Below, one piece after another: positions 45,090 to 53,699 of a stretch of 64,000 nucleotides of DNA. Source of the DNA: Pseudomonas mosselii (lineage in GTDB: Bacteria > Pseudomonadota > Gammaproteobacteria > Pseudomonadales > Pseudomonadaceae); assembly GCF_019823065.1 (NCBI RefSeq), contig NZ_CP081966.1, positions 2,697,501 to 2,761,500 of the forward strand, written 5' to 3'. The notes below the pieces were generated by a model. It worked only from the letters and a program-made list of their open reading frames with translations. It ran no database searches and was not told the DNA's origin. Both the position numbers and the translations under genes were made by a program. How positions within the stretch are numbered: position 1 is the first letter of the stretch; the number at the start of each line of letters is the position of its first letter.

Positions 45090-46394
45090 TTACTTGGGGT
45101 TGACCACGCTGGCTGGCACCTTAAGCACCAGCACACCCCCAAGCACGATGGCCACGGCCAGTACCTGCAGGGCCAGGCCCGGGTTGGCGGTGCTGTCGCG
45201 CATCCAGCCGATCAGGTAGGGCGCGGCGAACGATGCGATGCTGCCGAACGAGCTGATCATGGCGATACCGGCGGCCTGGGCGCCACCTGCCAGGAACGCC
45301 GGCGGCAGTTGCCAGAACATCGGCAGGGCGGCGCTGGCGCCCATGCCGGCAACCACCAGCCCGGTCATCACCAGCAAGGCATTGCCCGGTGCCGAGCCGG
45401 CCAGGGCGATACCGGCGGCGGCCATCAGCAGCGGCGCGCACAGGTGCCAGCGGCGTTCGCGCCGGCGGTCCGAGGAGCGCCCGCAACCGAGCATGAACAG
45501 GCACCCGGCCAGGTAGGGGATGGCGCTGAGCAGGCCGACCTGGCCGTCGCTGCCGATGCCGGCGCCGTGGATCAAGCTGGGCATCCAGAAGGCCAGGGTG
45601 TTGACCGCCAACATCACCGCGAAATACACCGTCACCAGTAACCAGACCTGCGCGTTGCCGAACAGGCCGCGCAGCGAACTGATGGGTTTGTGCCGCTCCT
45701 CGCCGGTCATTTCTTCGCGTAATGCGCGCTTTTGCCCGGCATCGAGCCAAGCGACCTGCTCGAAGCTGTCCGGCAGGCACTTGAGCACCACCAGTCCGAG
45801 CAGCACCACCGGCAGGCCCTCGATCAGGAACATCCATTGCCAGCCGCGCAGGCCGCCCTGGTCGTGAAAGGCCTGGAGGATACCGCCGGACAACGGCCCC
45901 CCGACCACCCCGGCGAGGGGCACGGCAATGGCGAACAACGCGGTGACTTGCGCGCGCCGCCGCGCAGGGTACCAGCGGTTGAGCACCACGAGGATGCCAG
46001 GGAAAAAGCCCGCTTCGGCCACCCCCAGCAGAAACCGCAAGGTATAGAAGCCGGCAGCGTCCTGCACCCACATCATGCCGGTGGACAACAGGCCCCAGAC
46101 CACCATCAGGGTGGCGATCCAGCGCCGCGGCCCGATTCGCTCCAGGGCCAGGTTGCTGGGCACGCCGAACAGCGCGTAGGCGATGAAGAACAGGCCGGCG
46201 CCCAGGCCGTAGACCGTGTCGGAAAAGCCCAGGTCGGCGCTCATCTGCATCTTGGCGAAGCCGATATTGATGCGATCCAGATGGGCGAACAGGTAGCACA
46301 CCAGCAGCAGCGGCATCAGCCGCCAGGTGATGCGGGCATGGGTGGCGTCGCAGGCGCGCACGGGCGTGGCCGTGGAGGTATCGATCGTATTCAT
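45090..46394 (-). CDS. MFS transporter, anion:cation symporter (phthalate-permease) type
   Basis: A 434-residue protein with 12 predicted helices. LDRINIGFAKMQMSADLGFSDTVYGLGAGLFFIAYALFGVPSN is the ACS-subfamily signature seen in aromatic-acid and sugar-acid carriers; FFPGILVVLNRWYPARRRAQ follows helix 4. No catabolic genes are adjacent, so the substrate cannot be deduced. It overlaps no gene and lies 6 nt from the convergent trmK stop. Confidence 0.88.
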   Translation of the reverse strand: MNTIDTSTATPVRACDATHARITWRLMPLLLVCYLFAHLDRINIGFAKMQMSADLGFSDTVYGLGAGLFFIAYALFGVPSNLALERIGPRRWIATLMVVWGLLSTGMMWVQDAAGFYTLRFLLGVAEAGFFPGILVVLNRWYPARRRAQVTALFAIAVPLAGVVGGPLSGGILQAFHDQGGLRGWQWMFLIEGLPVVLLGLVVLKCLPDSFEQVAWLDAGQKRALREEMTGEERHKPISSLRGLFGNAQVWLLVTVYFAVMLAVNTLAFWMPSLIHGAGIGSDGQVGLLSAIPYLAGCLFMLGCGRSSDRRRERRWHLCAPLLMAAAGIALAGSAPGNALLVMTGLVVAGMGASAALPMFWQLPPAFLAGGAQAAGIAMISSFGSIASFAAPYLIGWMRDSTANPGLALQVLAVAIVLGGVLVLKVPASVVNPK

Positions 46395-46493
46395 GGTCCG
46401 GGACGTTCTTGTTGTTGTCCCGGCAGATCATGCGGCGGTGTCGCGGGCGGGCAAATGCACTTTCAGCAAGATGGCTGGTATTTTTCCCTGGGC

Positions 46494-46739
46494 TTAGAGC
46501 TGCGAGCAGTTGCCCATCTGCCGGTAGTCGACTTCGCGGGTCTGGCCCTGGTGGTCGACGTAGACCATGTGCGCGGTGCCCACCTGGCAGTCGGCGTCGT
46601 TGCTGGCCGGGGTGATCGAGATGACTTTGGCGATGTCCAGCGGCATGCCGTATTCGTAGGTGCTGGCGGTGGTGTCGGCCAATGCGCCAAACGAGGCGAG
46701 GGTGGCGCTCAGGGCGAGCAGGGCGATGGAACGGTTCAT
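46494..46739 (-). CDS. Small exported DUF2790-like protein
   Basis: An 81-residue protein with signal peptide MNRSIALLALSATLASFGALA. The mature part YEYGMPLDIAKVISITPASNDADCQVGTAHMVYVDHQGQTREVDYRQMGNC has two cysteines and the DUF2790 pattern common in Pseudomonas. Function unknown; it is divergent from a LysR gene over 116 bp. Confidence 0.82.
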   Translation of the reverse strand: MNRSIALLALSATLASFGALADTTASTYEYGMPLDIAKVISITPASNDADCQVGTAHMVYVDHQGQTREVDYRQMGNCSQL

Positions 46740-46855
46740 GACAGGCTCCTCATTCAGTGCGGATAACCTAATGATCCATTCATTTGTGTTTCACAATAAA
46801 TGGGCTATCCCGTGATAGATTGTTGCCTTTCATGTATGAATGAGGGTGTCGGCCC

Positions 46856-47788
46856 ATGGACATGCTGCATGCGATGCGAACCTTCGCCCGGGTAGTTGAA
46901 TGCGGCAGCTTCGCCGCGGCGGCCCAGGCCCTGGACATTTCGGCGGCGCAGGTGTCGCGGATCGTCGCGGAGCTTGAGAATCAGCTGCAGACCCGCCTGC
47001 TGCACCGCACCACCCGGCGCTTGCGCATGAGCGAGGCGGGGGAGCGGTTTCTGGAGCGTACCCGACAGATCATGCTGCTCACCGAGGAGGCGGTGGACGA
47101 GGCCCGTGGCGCCCACCTCACGCCTCGCGGCCACTTGCGTTTTCATTGCACCCATGGCCTGGGCTTGCTGATGATGCCGCTGGTGGCGCGCTACAACGCC
47201 ACTTGCCCGGAAGTGGTGATGGAACTGACGCTGTCGCAGCGCAACCCCGACCCGCTGGCCGAGGGGCATGATGTGGTGATCACCATCGGACAGGGGCTGC
47301 CGGATTCGCAACTGATCGCCATCCCGCTGGGCAGCATCCACAGCATTCTCTGCGCCTCCCCCGAGTACCTGGCCCGCCACGGCGTGCCCGAGCGGCCTGA
47401 GGACCTGCATGAGCATGTCTGCCTGCGCACGGTCGACCCGCTGTTCGAGGAGGACTGGTCGTTCGAGGGGCATTCCGACAGCTGTGTGATCGTGCCCCAG
47501 GACACCTTCCTCACCAACGTCGCCGACGCCATGCTCAAGGCCACCGAGCTGGGCATGGGGGTGGGTCTGTTGCCTTACTATTCGGCCAGCCAGGCCATGG
47601 AGGAGGGGCGCCTGTGCCGGTTGCTGGCGCCGCATCGGCTGCGCCAACGGGAGATCTACGCGATCTACCCGTCGCGGCATTTTCTGGACGCCAAGGTGCG
47701 CACCTGGCTGGATTTTCTCAAGGAACAACTGCCGCTGCTGTTTGCCGAGCATCAGCGAGTGGCGGATGAGCCCCGCTACTGGCGTTGA
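46856..47788 (+). CDS. LysR-family transcriptional regulator
   Basis: A 310-residue LysR protein: MRTFARVVECGSFAAAAQALDISAAQVSRIVAELENQLQ (HTH) and a substrate domain with the CrgA-group segment HDVVITIGQGLPDSQLIAIPLGSIHSILCASPEYLARHG and LRQREIYAIYPSRHFLDAKVRTWLDFL. It is divergent from the DUF2790-like gene. Target unknown; control of its divergent neighbour is the default guess. Confidence 0.9.
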   Translation: MDMLHAMRTFARVVECGSFAAAAQALDISAAQVSRIVAELENQLQTRLLHRTTRRLRMSEAGERFLERTRQIMLLTEEAVDEARGAHLTPRGHLRFHCTHGLGLLMMPLVARYNATCPEVVMELTLSQRNPDPLAEGHDVVITIGQGLPDSQLIAIPLGSIHSILCASPEYLARHGVPERPEDLHEHVCLRTVDPLFEEDWSFEGHSDSCVIVPQDTFLTNVADAMLKATELGMGVGLLPYYSASQAMEEGRLCRLLAPHRLRQREIYAIYPSRHFLDAKVRTWLDFLKEQLPLLFAEHQRVADEPRYWR

Positions 47789-47800
47789 CAGACAGTCGGG

Positions 47801-48112
47801 TCAACGGCTGTCCTGATCCTCGGCGCTGCCGCCCGACGCTCCAGCCCCGGAGCCTGTGGCTTCACCGGTGCTGTTGGAGCCACCGGCAGCGCCGTCGGCA
47901 GCATCGGAATCGGTGCCGGTGTCACTGCTGTCGTTGTCCTTGCTGCCACCGGGGCTGTTGACGCTACTGCCGTCACCGGCAGTCTTGCCCTGGTCGGTTG
48001 AGCGTTCGGTGTGGCTGCCGCCACCGTTCATGTCGGTTGCCGCAAGGCTCAGGGTGGCGCCGCTACCAAGCAGCAGAGCCAGCAACAAGGCGAGGGGACG
48101 TGGATTGGCCAT
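47801..48112 (-). CDS. Ser/Gly/Asp-rich exported low-complexity protein
   Basis: A 103-residue protein with signal peptide MANPRPLALLLALLLGSGATLSLAA and a mature part of about 78 residues made almost wholly of Ser, Gly, Asp, Thr, Ala and Glu (for example SDTGTDSDAADGAAGGSN). AGGAG lies upstream of the ATG at 48112. It is strongly acidic and probably disordered; short tails of this kind occur in Pseudomonas periplasmic proteins of unknown role. Confidence 0.72.
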   Translation of the reverse strand: MANPRPLALLLALLLGSGATLSLAATDMNGGGSHTERSTDQGKTAGDGSSVNSPGGSKDNDSSDTGTDSDAADGAAGGSNSTGEATGSGAGASGGSAEDQDSR

Positions 48113-48205
48113 GATGAATCTCCTGTCGGATGACGTGTCATGGTTGGGCCGCCACAGCCGCGCCAAGGTGCCCGTCAAGCGACGGGCGGTCCTTGGTATG
48201 AGCGG

Positions 48206-49510
48206 TCAGTGCGCCTCGGGACGCGGCGCCTGCTGGCCATGCGTGGTGTCCATCGCCTCCAGCGTCGGGTGCTCCTGGGCCGCGTGCATCAGGTCCTCGG
48301 TCACCCGCAGCTCCGCGCCGGTCGGCGAGAAGGTCGCGGTCGGCGCGAAGGGCGCCGGGTGCTCCGGTGCCGGGCGCTTGCCACGGCGCCAGAGGAAGAA
48401 ACCGACCATTGTCAGGTTGATGGCAGCAAAGGCCCAGAACAAACCGGCCTCGCCGTAGGCGGTCATCATCGGTGAAATGGCCAGCGGCGCCATGGCCGAG
48501 CCCAGCGAGTTGATCAACAGCAGCCCCTGGATCATCGGCACCAGCGCGTCGGCCGGGGCACGGTCGGCGGCGCTGCTGACGGCCACTGGATACAGCGCGA
48601 ACACACCGCCGCCGAGCAGGAACAGCAGTGCTGGCAGCAGCACGGTGTCGGCCGGCAGCAGCACGATCAGCACCGACAGCACGGTGCACAGGGCGGCCAG
48701 GGCGATCAGCACGTCCTGGCGGTCCTTGCGATCCGACCAGCGCCCGACCGGGTACTGCAGCAGCATGGCGCCAAGGATCACCCAGGCCATCATGTCGCCG
48801 ACCTTGCCCACATCCAGGCCGATGCGTTGCAGGTACAGCGGCAGCAGGGCGTAGATCCCGGCGATGGCGACCCCCGAGCCGAAGCAGCCGACCAGCCCGG
48901 TCGGCGCCACACCCAGCAATTGCCGTGGCTTGAGCGGCTCCACCTGGTCCAGCAGCGGCGATACCCGTGGCAGGATCACGATCGGCAGCACCGACAGCGT
49001 GGCGAGCATGCCGGCAACCATGAACGGCGCGGTCTCGCCCCAGCCGGTGACTTCGCCCAGGCCAGCCTGGGCGATAACCCCGGCGCCATAGAAGGCGATC
49101 ATGTACAGCGCCAGGAGGCGCCCACGGATCTTGGCGTCGCCGGCCAGCAGCAGCCAGCTCTCGATCACCAGGAACACCCCGACCGCGGCCCAGCCGTTGA
49201 TCAGGCGCAGGGCGAACCACCAGGTGGTGTCGTAGAACAGGCCCTGCAGCAGGATGGTCGCGCCGATCAGGGCGGCGAAGCTGCTGTAGGCGCGGATGTG
49301 GCCGATGCGCAGGATCAGGCGGTCGTTGAAGATCGCCCCCAGGGTCAGGCCGATAAAGTAGGCCGAGGAGACTACGCCGATAGTGGTCGCCGATTCGCCG
49401 GCGGCGCCCAGGCGCAGGGTGGTCAGGGAAGACAGCACGCCATTGCCCAGGGCAATGATGAACAGGCCGAGCAGGGGTGCCAGCGCCATCGCCAGCAAAC
49501 GCACAGACAT
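48206..49510 (-). CDS. MFS transporter, YcaD-like
   Basis: A 434-residue protein with 12 helices. The N-terminal half (SSAYFIGLTLGAIFNDRLILRIGHIRAYSSFAAL; RLINGWAAVGVFLVIESWLL) matches the YcaD/UMF branch. The C-terminal 60 residues are hydrophilic, rich in Pro/Glu/His, and extend past the last helix. Substrate unknown. It lies 94 nt after the small exported gene on the same strand. Confidence 0.86.
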   Translation of the reverse strand: MSVRLLAMALAPLLGLFIIALGNGVLSSLTTLRLGAAGESATTIGVVSSAYFIGLTLGAIFNDRLILRIGHIRAYSSFAALIGATILLQGLFYDTTWWFALRLINGWAAVGVFLVIESWLLLAGDAKIRGRLLALYMIAFYGAGVIAQAGLGEVTGWGETAPFMVAGMLATLSVLPIVILPRVSPLLDQVEPLKPRQLLGVAPTGLVGCFGSGVAIAGIYALLPLYLQRIGLDVGKVGDMMAWVILGAMLLQYPVGRWSDRKDRQDVLIALAALCTVLSVLIVLLPADTVLLPALLFLLGGGVFALYPVAVSSAADRAPADALVPMIQGLLLINSLGSAMAPLAISPMMTAYGEAGLFWAFAAINLTMVGFFLWRRGKRPAPEHPAPFAPTATFSPTGAELRVTEDLMHAAQEHPTLEAMDTTHGQQAPRPEAH

Positions 49511-49813
49511 AGTTACCTCAAGGTTGAAAAGAGCTCAGATGCGCCTTTTCGGCTGCACGGGCCGGGTCGTGGCGCGGTGCAGTGCGACCTGGGCGGGCTG
49601 CGACCTTGGCAAGATTCAACCGCAGACCTGATAGAGGCAGGCCAGGCGGGGGCGGTTGAGCCTGTTGCACATGCGCGATGTGATGAGGCGTGAACGCTGT
49701 CTTTGCGGGCGGTTGCCACCGGCTGGGGCGACGGGCGAAAAGGAGGCGGGATTTTAAGGCCTGTGCAGGATTTGCCAAGTAGGAAAAGGCTGCGACGAGT
49801 AGCCGCAGGTGCG
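49511..49813. other. Gene-free stretch upstream of the MFS gene
   Basis: 303 bp between the methyltransferase stop and the MFS start. It should carry the promoter of the MFS gene. No hairpin, repeat or RNA gene was recognised. Confidence 0.4.
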
Positions 49814-50485
49814 TCAGCCCAGCCGCTTCGCCGTCAACAGCAGGGATTGCGGTACCTGGCTCTGCGGATGCTGCGGTTCCTGCAACGCCAGCAGGTCGAA
49901 CCCGGCCAGTTCCAGCGCTTTGAGCCAGCTGCCCAAGGTGCGGAAGTACCAGGGCATGGGGCGCCAGTCACCGGCAAAACCGGCGAACGACTCCTCGCGC
50001 CAGCCATCCTGGTAGTGGCCGGCGGCGGCCGTCCACGGGTGCAGGGTCTGGATCAGCAGCGTGCCGCCGGGCAGCAGCAAGGCCCGTATGGCGCAGAGCA
50101 GGGGGATGATGTCCTGTTGCAGGAGGGCGAAATTGGCGCACACCAGGTCATAGCCGTGGCCGATGTCCACCGTGCCTTCGGCCAGTTGCCGGTAGCTGGC
50201 CAGGTGAACCTGCGGTGAGCCCGCCGAGTGCGCGGCGGCAACCAGCGTCCCATCGCCATCCACACCGACCGCGTCGATGCCTCTCGCCGCCAGGGCCCGC
50301 AGCAACCAGCCCTCGCCGCAGCCCAGGTCGAGCACCCGGGCAGGCTGACGTGCGAGCACGGCGAGCAGTATCGCCTGGTCGGTGACCTCGCGGCGGGAGG
50401 CGATGGTGCCGGAGCGTACGGCCTCGACCCAGGCCTGGGCGTTGTGCCGCCAGCTGTCCAGCAGGGGATCGGTGGTGGTGGGCAT
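49814..50485 (-). CDS. Class I SAM-dependent methyltransferase
   Basis: A 223-residue protein with the SAM-binding motif VLDLGCGEGWLLRALAARG, the acidic second strand VGVDGD, and LVCANFALLQQDI. A motif such as IQTLHPWTAAAGHYQDGWREE follows. The substrate is unknown. It is divergent from a second, unrelated methyltransferase across 97 bp. Confidence 0.86.
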   Translation of the reverse strand: MPTTTDPLLDSWRHNAQAWVEAVRSGTIASRREVTDQAILLAVLARQPARVLDLGCGEGWLLRALAARGIDAVGVDGDGTLVAAAHSAGSPQVHLASYRQLAEGTVDIGHGYDLVCANFALLQQDIIPLLCAIRALLLPGGTLLIQTLHPWTAAAGHYQDGWREESFAGFAGDWRPMPWYFRTLGSWLKALELAGFDLLALQEPQHPQSQVPQSLLLTAKRLG

Positions 50486-50582
50486 GGTCAGGTTCGATGA
50501 AGGTGGGTGGCTTCAGCATAGGACAGCCTTGTATCCGAGGCCCTTTGCTCTGCACACTGGCGCACCTGCGAAGGAGCATGGC

Positions 50583-51335
50583 ATGGCACTTGCGAAAGCG
50601 GATTTCACCACGCGCCTGCTGGTCGATGCCGGTATCGGCCCTGGCATGCGCGTGCTCGACGTTGGATGCGGCAGCGGCGATGTGAGCTGGCTGCTGGCTC
50701 ACCTGGTGGACGGAGATGGAGCGGTGGTCGGCGTTGACCAGGCGGTGGGCGCCCTGGAAATCGCACGCCAGCGCGAGACACCCAAGGGCGCGGCGGTACC
50801 TGAGTTCGTGCAGGCTGACCTGCAGGCACTGCCCGAGTCCCTGGGGTTGTTCGACGCCATCGTCGGGCGTCGGGTGCTGATGTACCAGGCGGAGCCGGTC
50901 AAGGCCCTGCGCCTGTTGGCCCGGCACCTGCTGCCCGGTGGTCTGATGGTGTTCCAGGAGCATGACGGCAGTCTCACCCCGGCCAGCCTGGAGCCCTTCC
51001 CGTTGCATCACAAGGCCCAGCAATGGCTGCAACGGATGCTGGCCCACGAGGGGGCGGACCTGCATATCGGTTTCAACCTGCATCGGCTGTTCAGCGAGGC
51101 GGGGCTGGCGGTCGAGGACCTGCGCGCCGAGTGCCTGGTGCAGACACCCGACAGTGCCTACCCCTTGGCCGATATCGTTCGCGCCTGCCTGCCGCGGATC
51201 ATCGCCCATGGCGTGGCTACGGCCAGGCAGGTCGGGATCGATACGCTGCACGCGCGACTGGAGGCCGAGCGACTTCAGTCGAGGGGCATCTACATAGGCG
51301 ACATGGCCTTTGGCATCTGTGCGCGCAAGCGCTGA
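50583..51335 (+). CDS. Class I SAM-dependent methyltransferase (UbiE-like)
   Basis: A 250-residue protein with motif I VLDVGCGSGDVSWLLAHLV, VVGVDQAVGALEIAR and VQADLQALPESLGLFDAIVGRRVLMY. The start at 50583 has AAGGAG 6 nt upstream. The C-terminal half (PLADIVRACLPRIIAHGVATARQVG) is a helical substrate lid. It is followed after 32 nt by an OsmC gene on the same strand, so the two may be co-transcribed. Confidence 0.87.
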   Translation: MALAKADFTTRLLVDAGIGPGMRVLDVGCGSGDVSWLLAHLVDGDGAVVGVDQAVGALEIARQRETPKGAAVPEFVQADLQALPESLGLFDAIVGRRVLMYQAEPVKALRLLARHLLPGGLMVFQEHDGSLTPASLEPFPLHHKAQQWLQRMLAHEGADLHIGFNLHRLFSEAGLAVEDLRAECLVQTPDSAYPLADIVRACLPRIIAHGVATARQVGIDTLHARLEAERLQSRGIYIGDMAFGICARKR

Positions 51336-51367
51336 ACAATGTGTTTATTTGATCAAGGAGATATCGG

Positions 51368-51838
51368 ATGGCGCAGTACACCGCACAAGTGACCTGGAAC
51401 CGTGACGGGCAGGATTTTCTCGGTAACCACTACAGCCGGCGGCATGTATGGCGTTTCGATGGTGGGGTGGAAGTGCCGGGCTCTTCCTCGCCCCATGTGG
51501 TGCCGTTGCCGATGTCGGATGCCTCGGCGGTGGATCCTGAGGAGGCGTTTGTCGCGGCGTTGTCGAGTTGCCACATGCTGTGGTTCCTGTCCCTGGCGGC
51601 CAAGCGGCGGTTTTGTGTCGAGCGGTATGTTGATGATGCCTTGGGGGTGATGGGGGTCGACGAGGCAGGGCGCATGGCCATGACCGTGGTGACCTTGCGG
51701 CCGGTGGTCGAATTTTCCGGGGAGCGGCGGCCTGGGGTTGATGAGTTGGAGCGGTTGCATCATATGGCGCATGAGGCGTGTTTTATTGCCAACTCGGTGA
51801 AGACTGAGGTTCGGTGTGAGCCGGTGGTTTCTGGGTGA
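51368..51838 (+). CDS. OsmC/Ohr-family peroxiredoxin-like protein
   Basis: A 156-residue protein with both redox cysteines of the OsmC family: SSCHMLWFLSLA and HEACFIANS. The N-terminal beta domain starts QYTAQVTWNRDGQDFLGNHYSR, a form found in the YhfA-less OsmC group. It reduces organic hydroperoxides. Directly after its stop comes a short TTGATTG tandem repeat that marks the start of the mobile-DNA patch. Confidence 0.87.
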   Translation: MAQYTAQVTWNRDGQDFLGNHYSRRHVWRFDGGVEVPGSSSPHVVPLPMSDASAVDPEEAFVAALSSCHMLWFLSLAAKRRFCVERYVDDALGVMGVDEAGRMAMTVVTLRPVVEFSGERRPGVDELERLHHMAHEACFIANSVKTEVRCEPVVSG

Positions 51839-51842
51839 GATA

Positions 51843-51870
51843 TTGATTGTTGATTGTTGATTGTTGATTG
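51843..51870. repeat. Four exact tandem copies of TTGATTG
   Basis: Four back-to-back heptamers follow the OsmC stop codon by 4 nt. Such AT-rich heptamer tracts are unusual in this high-GC background and mark the left edge of the mobile segment. Confidence 0.85.
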
Positions 51871-51905
51871 TTTAGAAAGTTGTATGCGCATTCATTTGCG
51901 ATGTC

Positions 51906-51946
51906 GACGCTTAATCACCTTTCCGCCCTTACGGCGGGTTACTTAA
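51906..51946. repeat. Left outer piece of the left repeat copy, cut off by IS110
   Basis: The 23-nt segment 51915–51937 (TCACCTTTCCGCCCTTACGG plus 3) recurs exactly, reverse-complemented, at 53925–53947. It is followed by GTTACTT, which would pair with AAAGTAAC at 53325–53332. The IS110 element sits between these halves. Confidence 0.8.
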
Positions 51947-52017
51947 TGAGATGGTCACCCCGGCACCCTGCGAGGCGTACGCTTTCGCAGGGTGCTTTTA
52001 CTTCGGAGACCGTCATC

Positions 52018-53044
52018 ATGAGCAGCGTGACCCTGATCGGCATCGACATTGGTAAACATACCTTCCACCTGCACGCCCAGGACAAGTTCGGCAAAGAGGT
52101 AATGCGCAAGAAGTGCTCAAGGCAGCAGATGATGCGGTTTCTGGCCAATCATCCCCCTTGCACGGTAGTGATGGAGGCCTGTGCCGGTTCACACTGCCTG
52201 GCGCGAGAAATCAAAGCGATGGATCATGAGGCCAAGCTGATCTCGCCGCAGTTCGTTAAACCTTTCGTCAAGAGCAACAAGAATGACTTCGTCGATGCGC
52301 AAGCCATCTGCGAAGCCGCTTCCCGACCCTCCATGCGCTTTGTGACGCCAAAATCGCCTGAGCAGCAAACGCTCTCTGTTTCTCATCGGATGCGTGAATC
52401 ATTGATCCGCGACCGAACCAAGACGGTGAACCAGATGCATGGGTTCCTGCTCGAATTCGGTGTCAGCCTGCCGACCGGATTGGCAGTGGTCAAACGCCTT
52501 GCTTCGGTGCTTGAAGAGCACGACCTGCCAATACGGCTCGTCGCATTACTGCAGCGCCTGCATGATCATTTCGTCTACTTGAGCGAGCAGATCAAGGTGT
52601 TGGACAAAGAGCTGGAGAGCCAACTGGCTGACGATGATCTAGGCAGTCGTTTGCTGAGCATGCCGTGTGTTGGGCCGATCACCGCCAGCCTGCTGGCTGT
52701 AGAAATGGGAGATGCTCGGCAGTACGGCAGTAGCCGGGACTTTGCGGCCTCTGTAGGTCTGGTGCCCCGCCAGTACAGCACTGGTGGTAGGCCAGCTTTG
52801 CTGGGGATCAGCAAGCGTGGCGACAAGAACCTTCGGCATTTGCTGGTGCTGTGCGCACGGGTCTACATGCTTCGCCTGAAGTATCAGAAAGGCCCATTGG
52901 CCGATTGGGTGCGTTCATTGCTCGCGCGACGTCACTCCAATGTGGTGGCCTGCGCGTTTGGCCAACAAACTGGCACGCATTGCGTGGGCCATTGCCACTC
53001 GGCACACGCAATATAAAACGGAGCCAGACGCGATAAACGCCTGA
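52018..53044 (+). pseudogene. IS110-family transposase, frameshifted near its C-terminus
   Basis: An IS110/IS1111-type DEDD recombinase. The N-terminal domain has IGIDIGKHTFHLH, VVMEACAGSHCLAR and KNDFVDAQAICEAASRPSMRF; the C-terminal Tnp_20 domain has PCVGPITASLLAVEMGD and VPRQYSTGG followed by LGISKRGDKNLRHLLV. An extra T in the run at 52957–52959 shifts the frame so that the uninterrupted frame ends early at 53016 with GQQTGTHCVGHC. The restored frame reads NVVACALANKLARIAWAIATR and stops at 53044, as in intact relatives. The start at 52018 has GGAGA just upstream. Mobility is probably lost or reduced. Composition is near 54% GC, lower than the chromosome. Confidence 0.85.
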
Positions 53045-53320
53045 CCCCGTTGTGCTGCACCGAGTTTCACCATCAGGTTTTGCGATAGCTGAACAACAGA
53101 TGAAATAAACGGCCGATCGGCCTGGCGATGATCCTGAACGACCAATTGGCTCTTGGAAGCCGCCTACTTTGTTAGGATCGCCAGGTGCGAATGCTCATCG
53201 TGGCGCGGGATGCGAGCCCAATAGACGCCGGATAGATTGAAGCAAGCCATCCATTCCATCTGATGAACAGTATTGCAAAAAATGGGGTGACCATAGATTG
53301 GTCTTAACTCGCCGTCCGCG
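53045..53320. mobile_element. Right-hand non-coding region of the IS110 element
   Basis: 276 bp between the transposase stop and the left copy of the repeat. In IS1111-group elements this side carries the subterminal inverted repeats and encodes the bridge RNA. A GGCCGATCGGCC palindrome at 53112–53123 is the only structured site I can point to. The exact right end is not defined by sequence alone. Confidence 0.5.
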
Positions 53321-53535
53321 GCCAAAGTAACCAAAGCCGCTGCGCTCCATTCATCCGGCCCCTGCGCTTCGCTCCGGGGTTCCCTCACTCCGGCCTTGCT
53401 CCCGGGAGGACCGCGCTGCAGGGCCCATCCTGGGCCCCAGCGCTTGACGGGCATCCATGCCCGTCACCTCCCTCCGCAAGTCCTGCGTTCGGCCTCCTGA
53501 AGTCGCGCAAGTTACGGGCGGCGCCTGAACTAACG
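53321..53535. repeat. Left copy of a Pseudomonas repeat unit (inverted relative to 53700–53947)
   Basis: This copy runs in the opposite sense to 53700–53925, with about 85–90% identity by eye over about 190 bp (core 53321–53506 against 53724–53910). Shared landmarks are CCCCGGAGCGAAGCGCAGG, CGGTCCTCCCGGGAGCAAG and GGGCATGGATGCCCGTCAAG. The frames that can be read through it are probably not genes. Confidence 0.8.
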
Positions 53536-53601
53536 CAGCTGTCGCTAGTTGAAAGTTTAATTAATCTCTCGAATATCGCCAGTCGCGGTTATATACAGCC
53601 C

Positions 53602-53632
53602 TGTAGGGGCGGGTTTGCCCCGCGAAGAGGTC
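53602..53632. repeat. REP-like element between the two inverted repeat copies
   Basis: TGTAGGGGCGGGTTTGCCCC followed by GCGAAGAGGTC is the standard core of a P. putida REP. It lies in the centre of the roughly 160-bp spacer separating the inverted copies. Three tandem CTCTTG hexamers (53671–53688) follow it. Confidence 0.75.
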
Positions 53633-53699
53633 GAAACATTCAAGGAATAACAAACTACAGAACAAATGATCTCTTGCTCTTGCTCTTGCTTCTAAGCGC

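Noticed and set aside
53164..53454. 96-codon minus-strand frame over the left repeat copy
   Set aside because: Its N-terminus (MPVKRWGPGWALQRGPPGSK) nearly equals that of the frame at 53722–53997 because both read the same repeat unit. No domain, and it runs out of the repeat into unrelated DNA.
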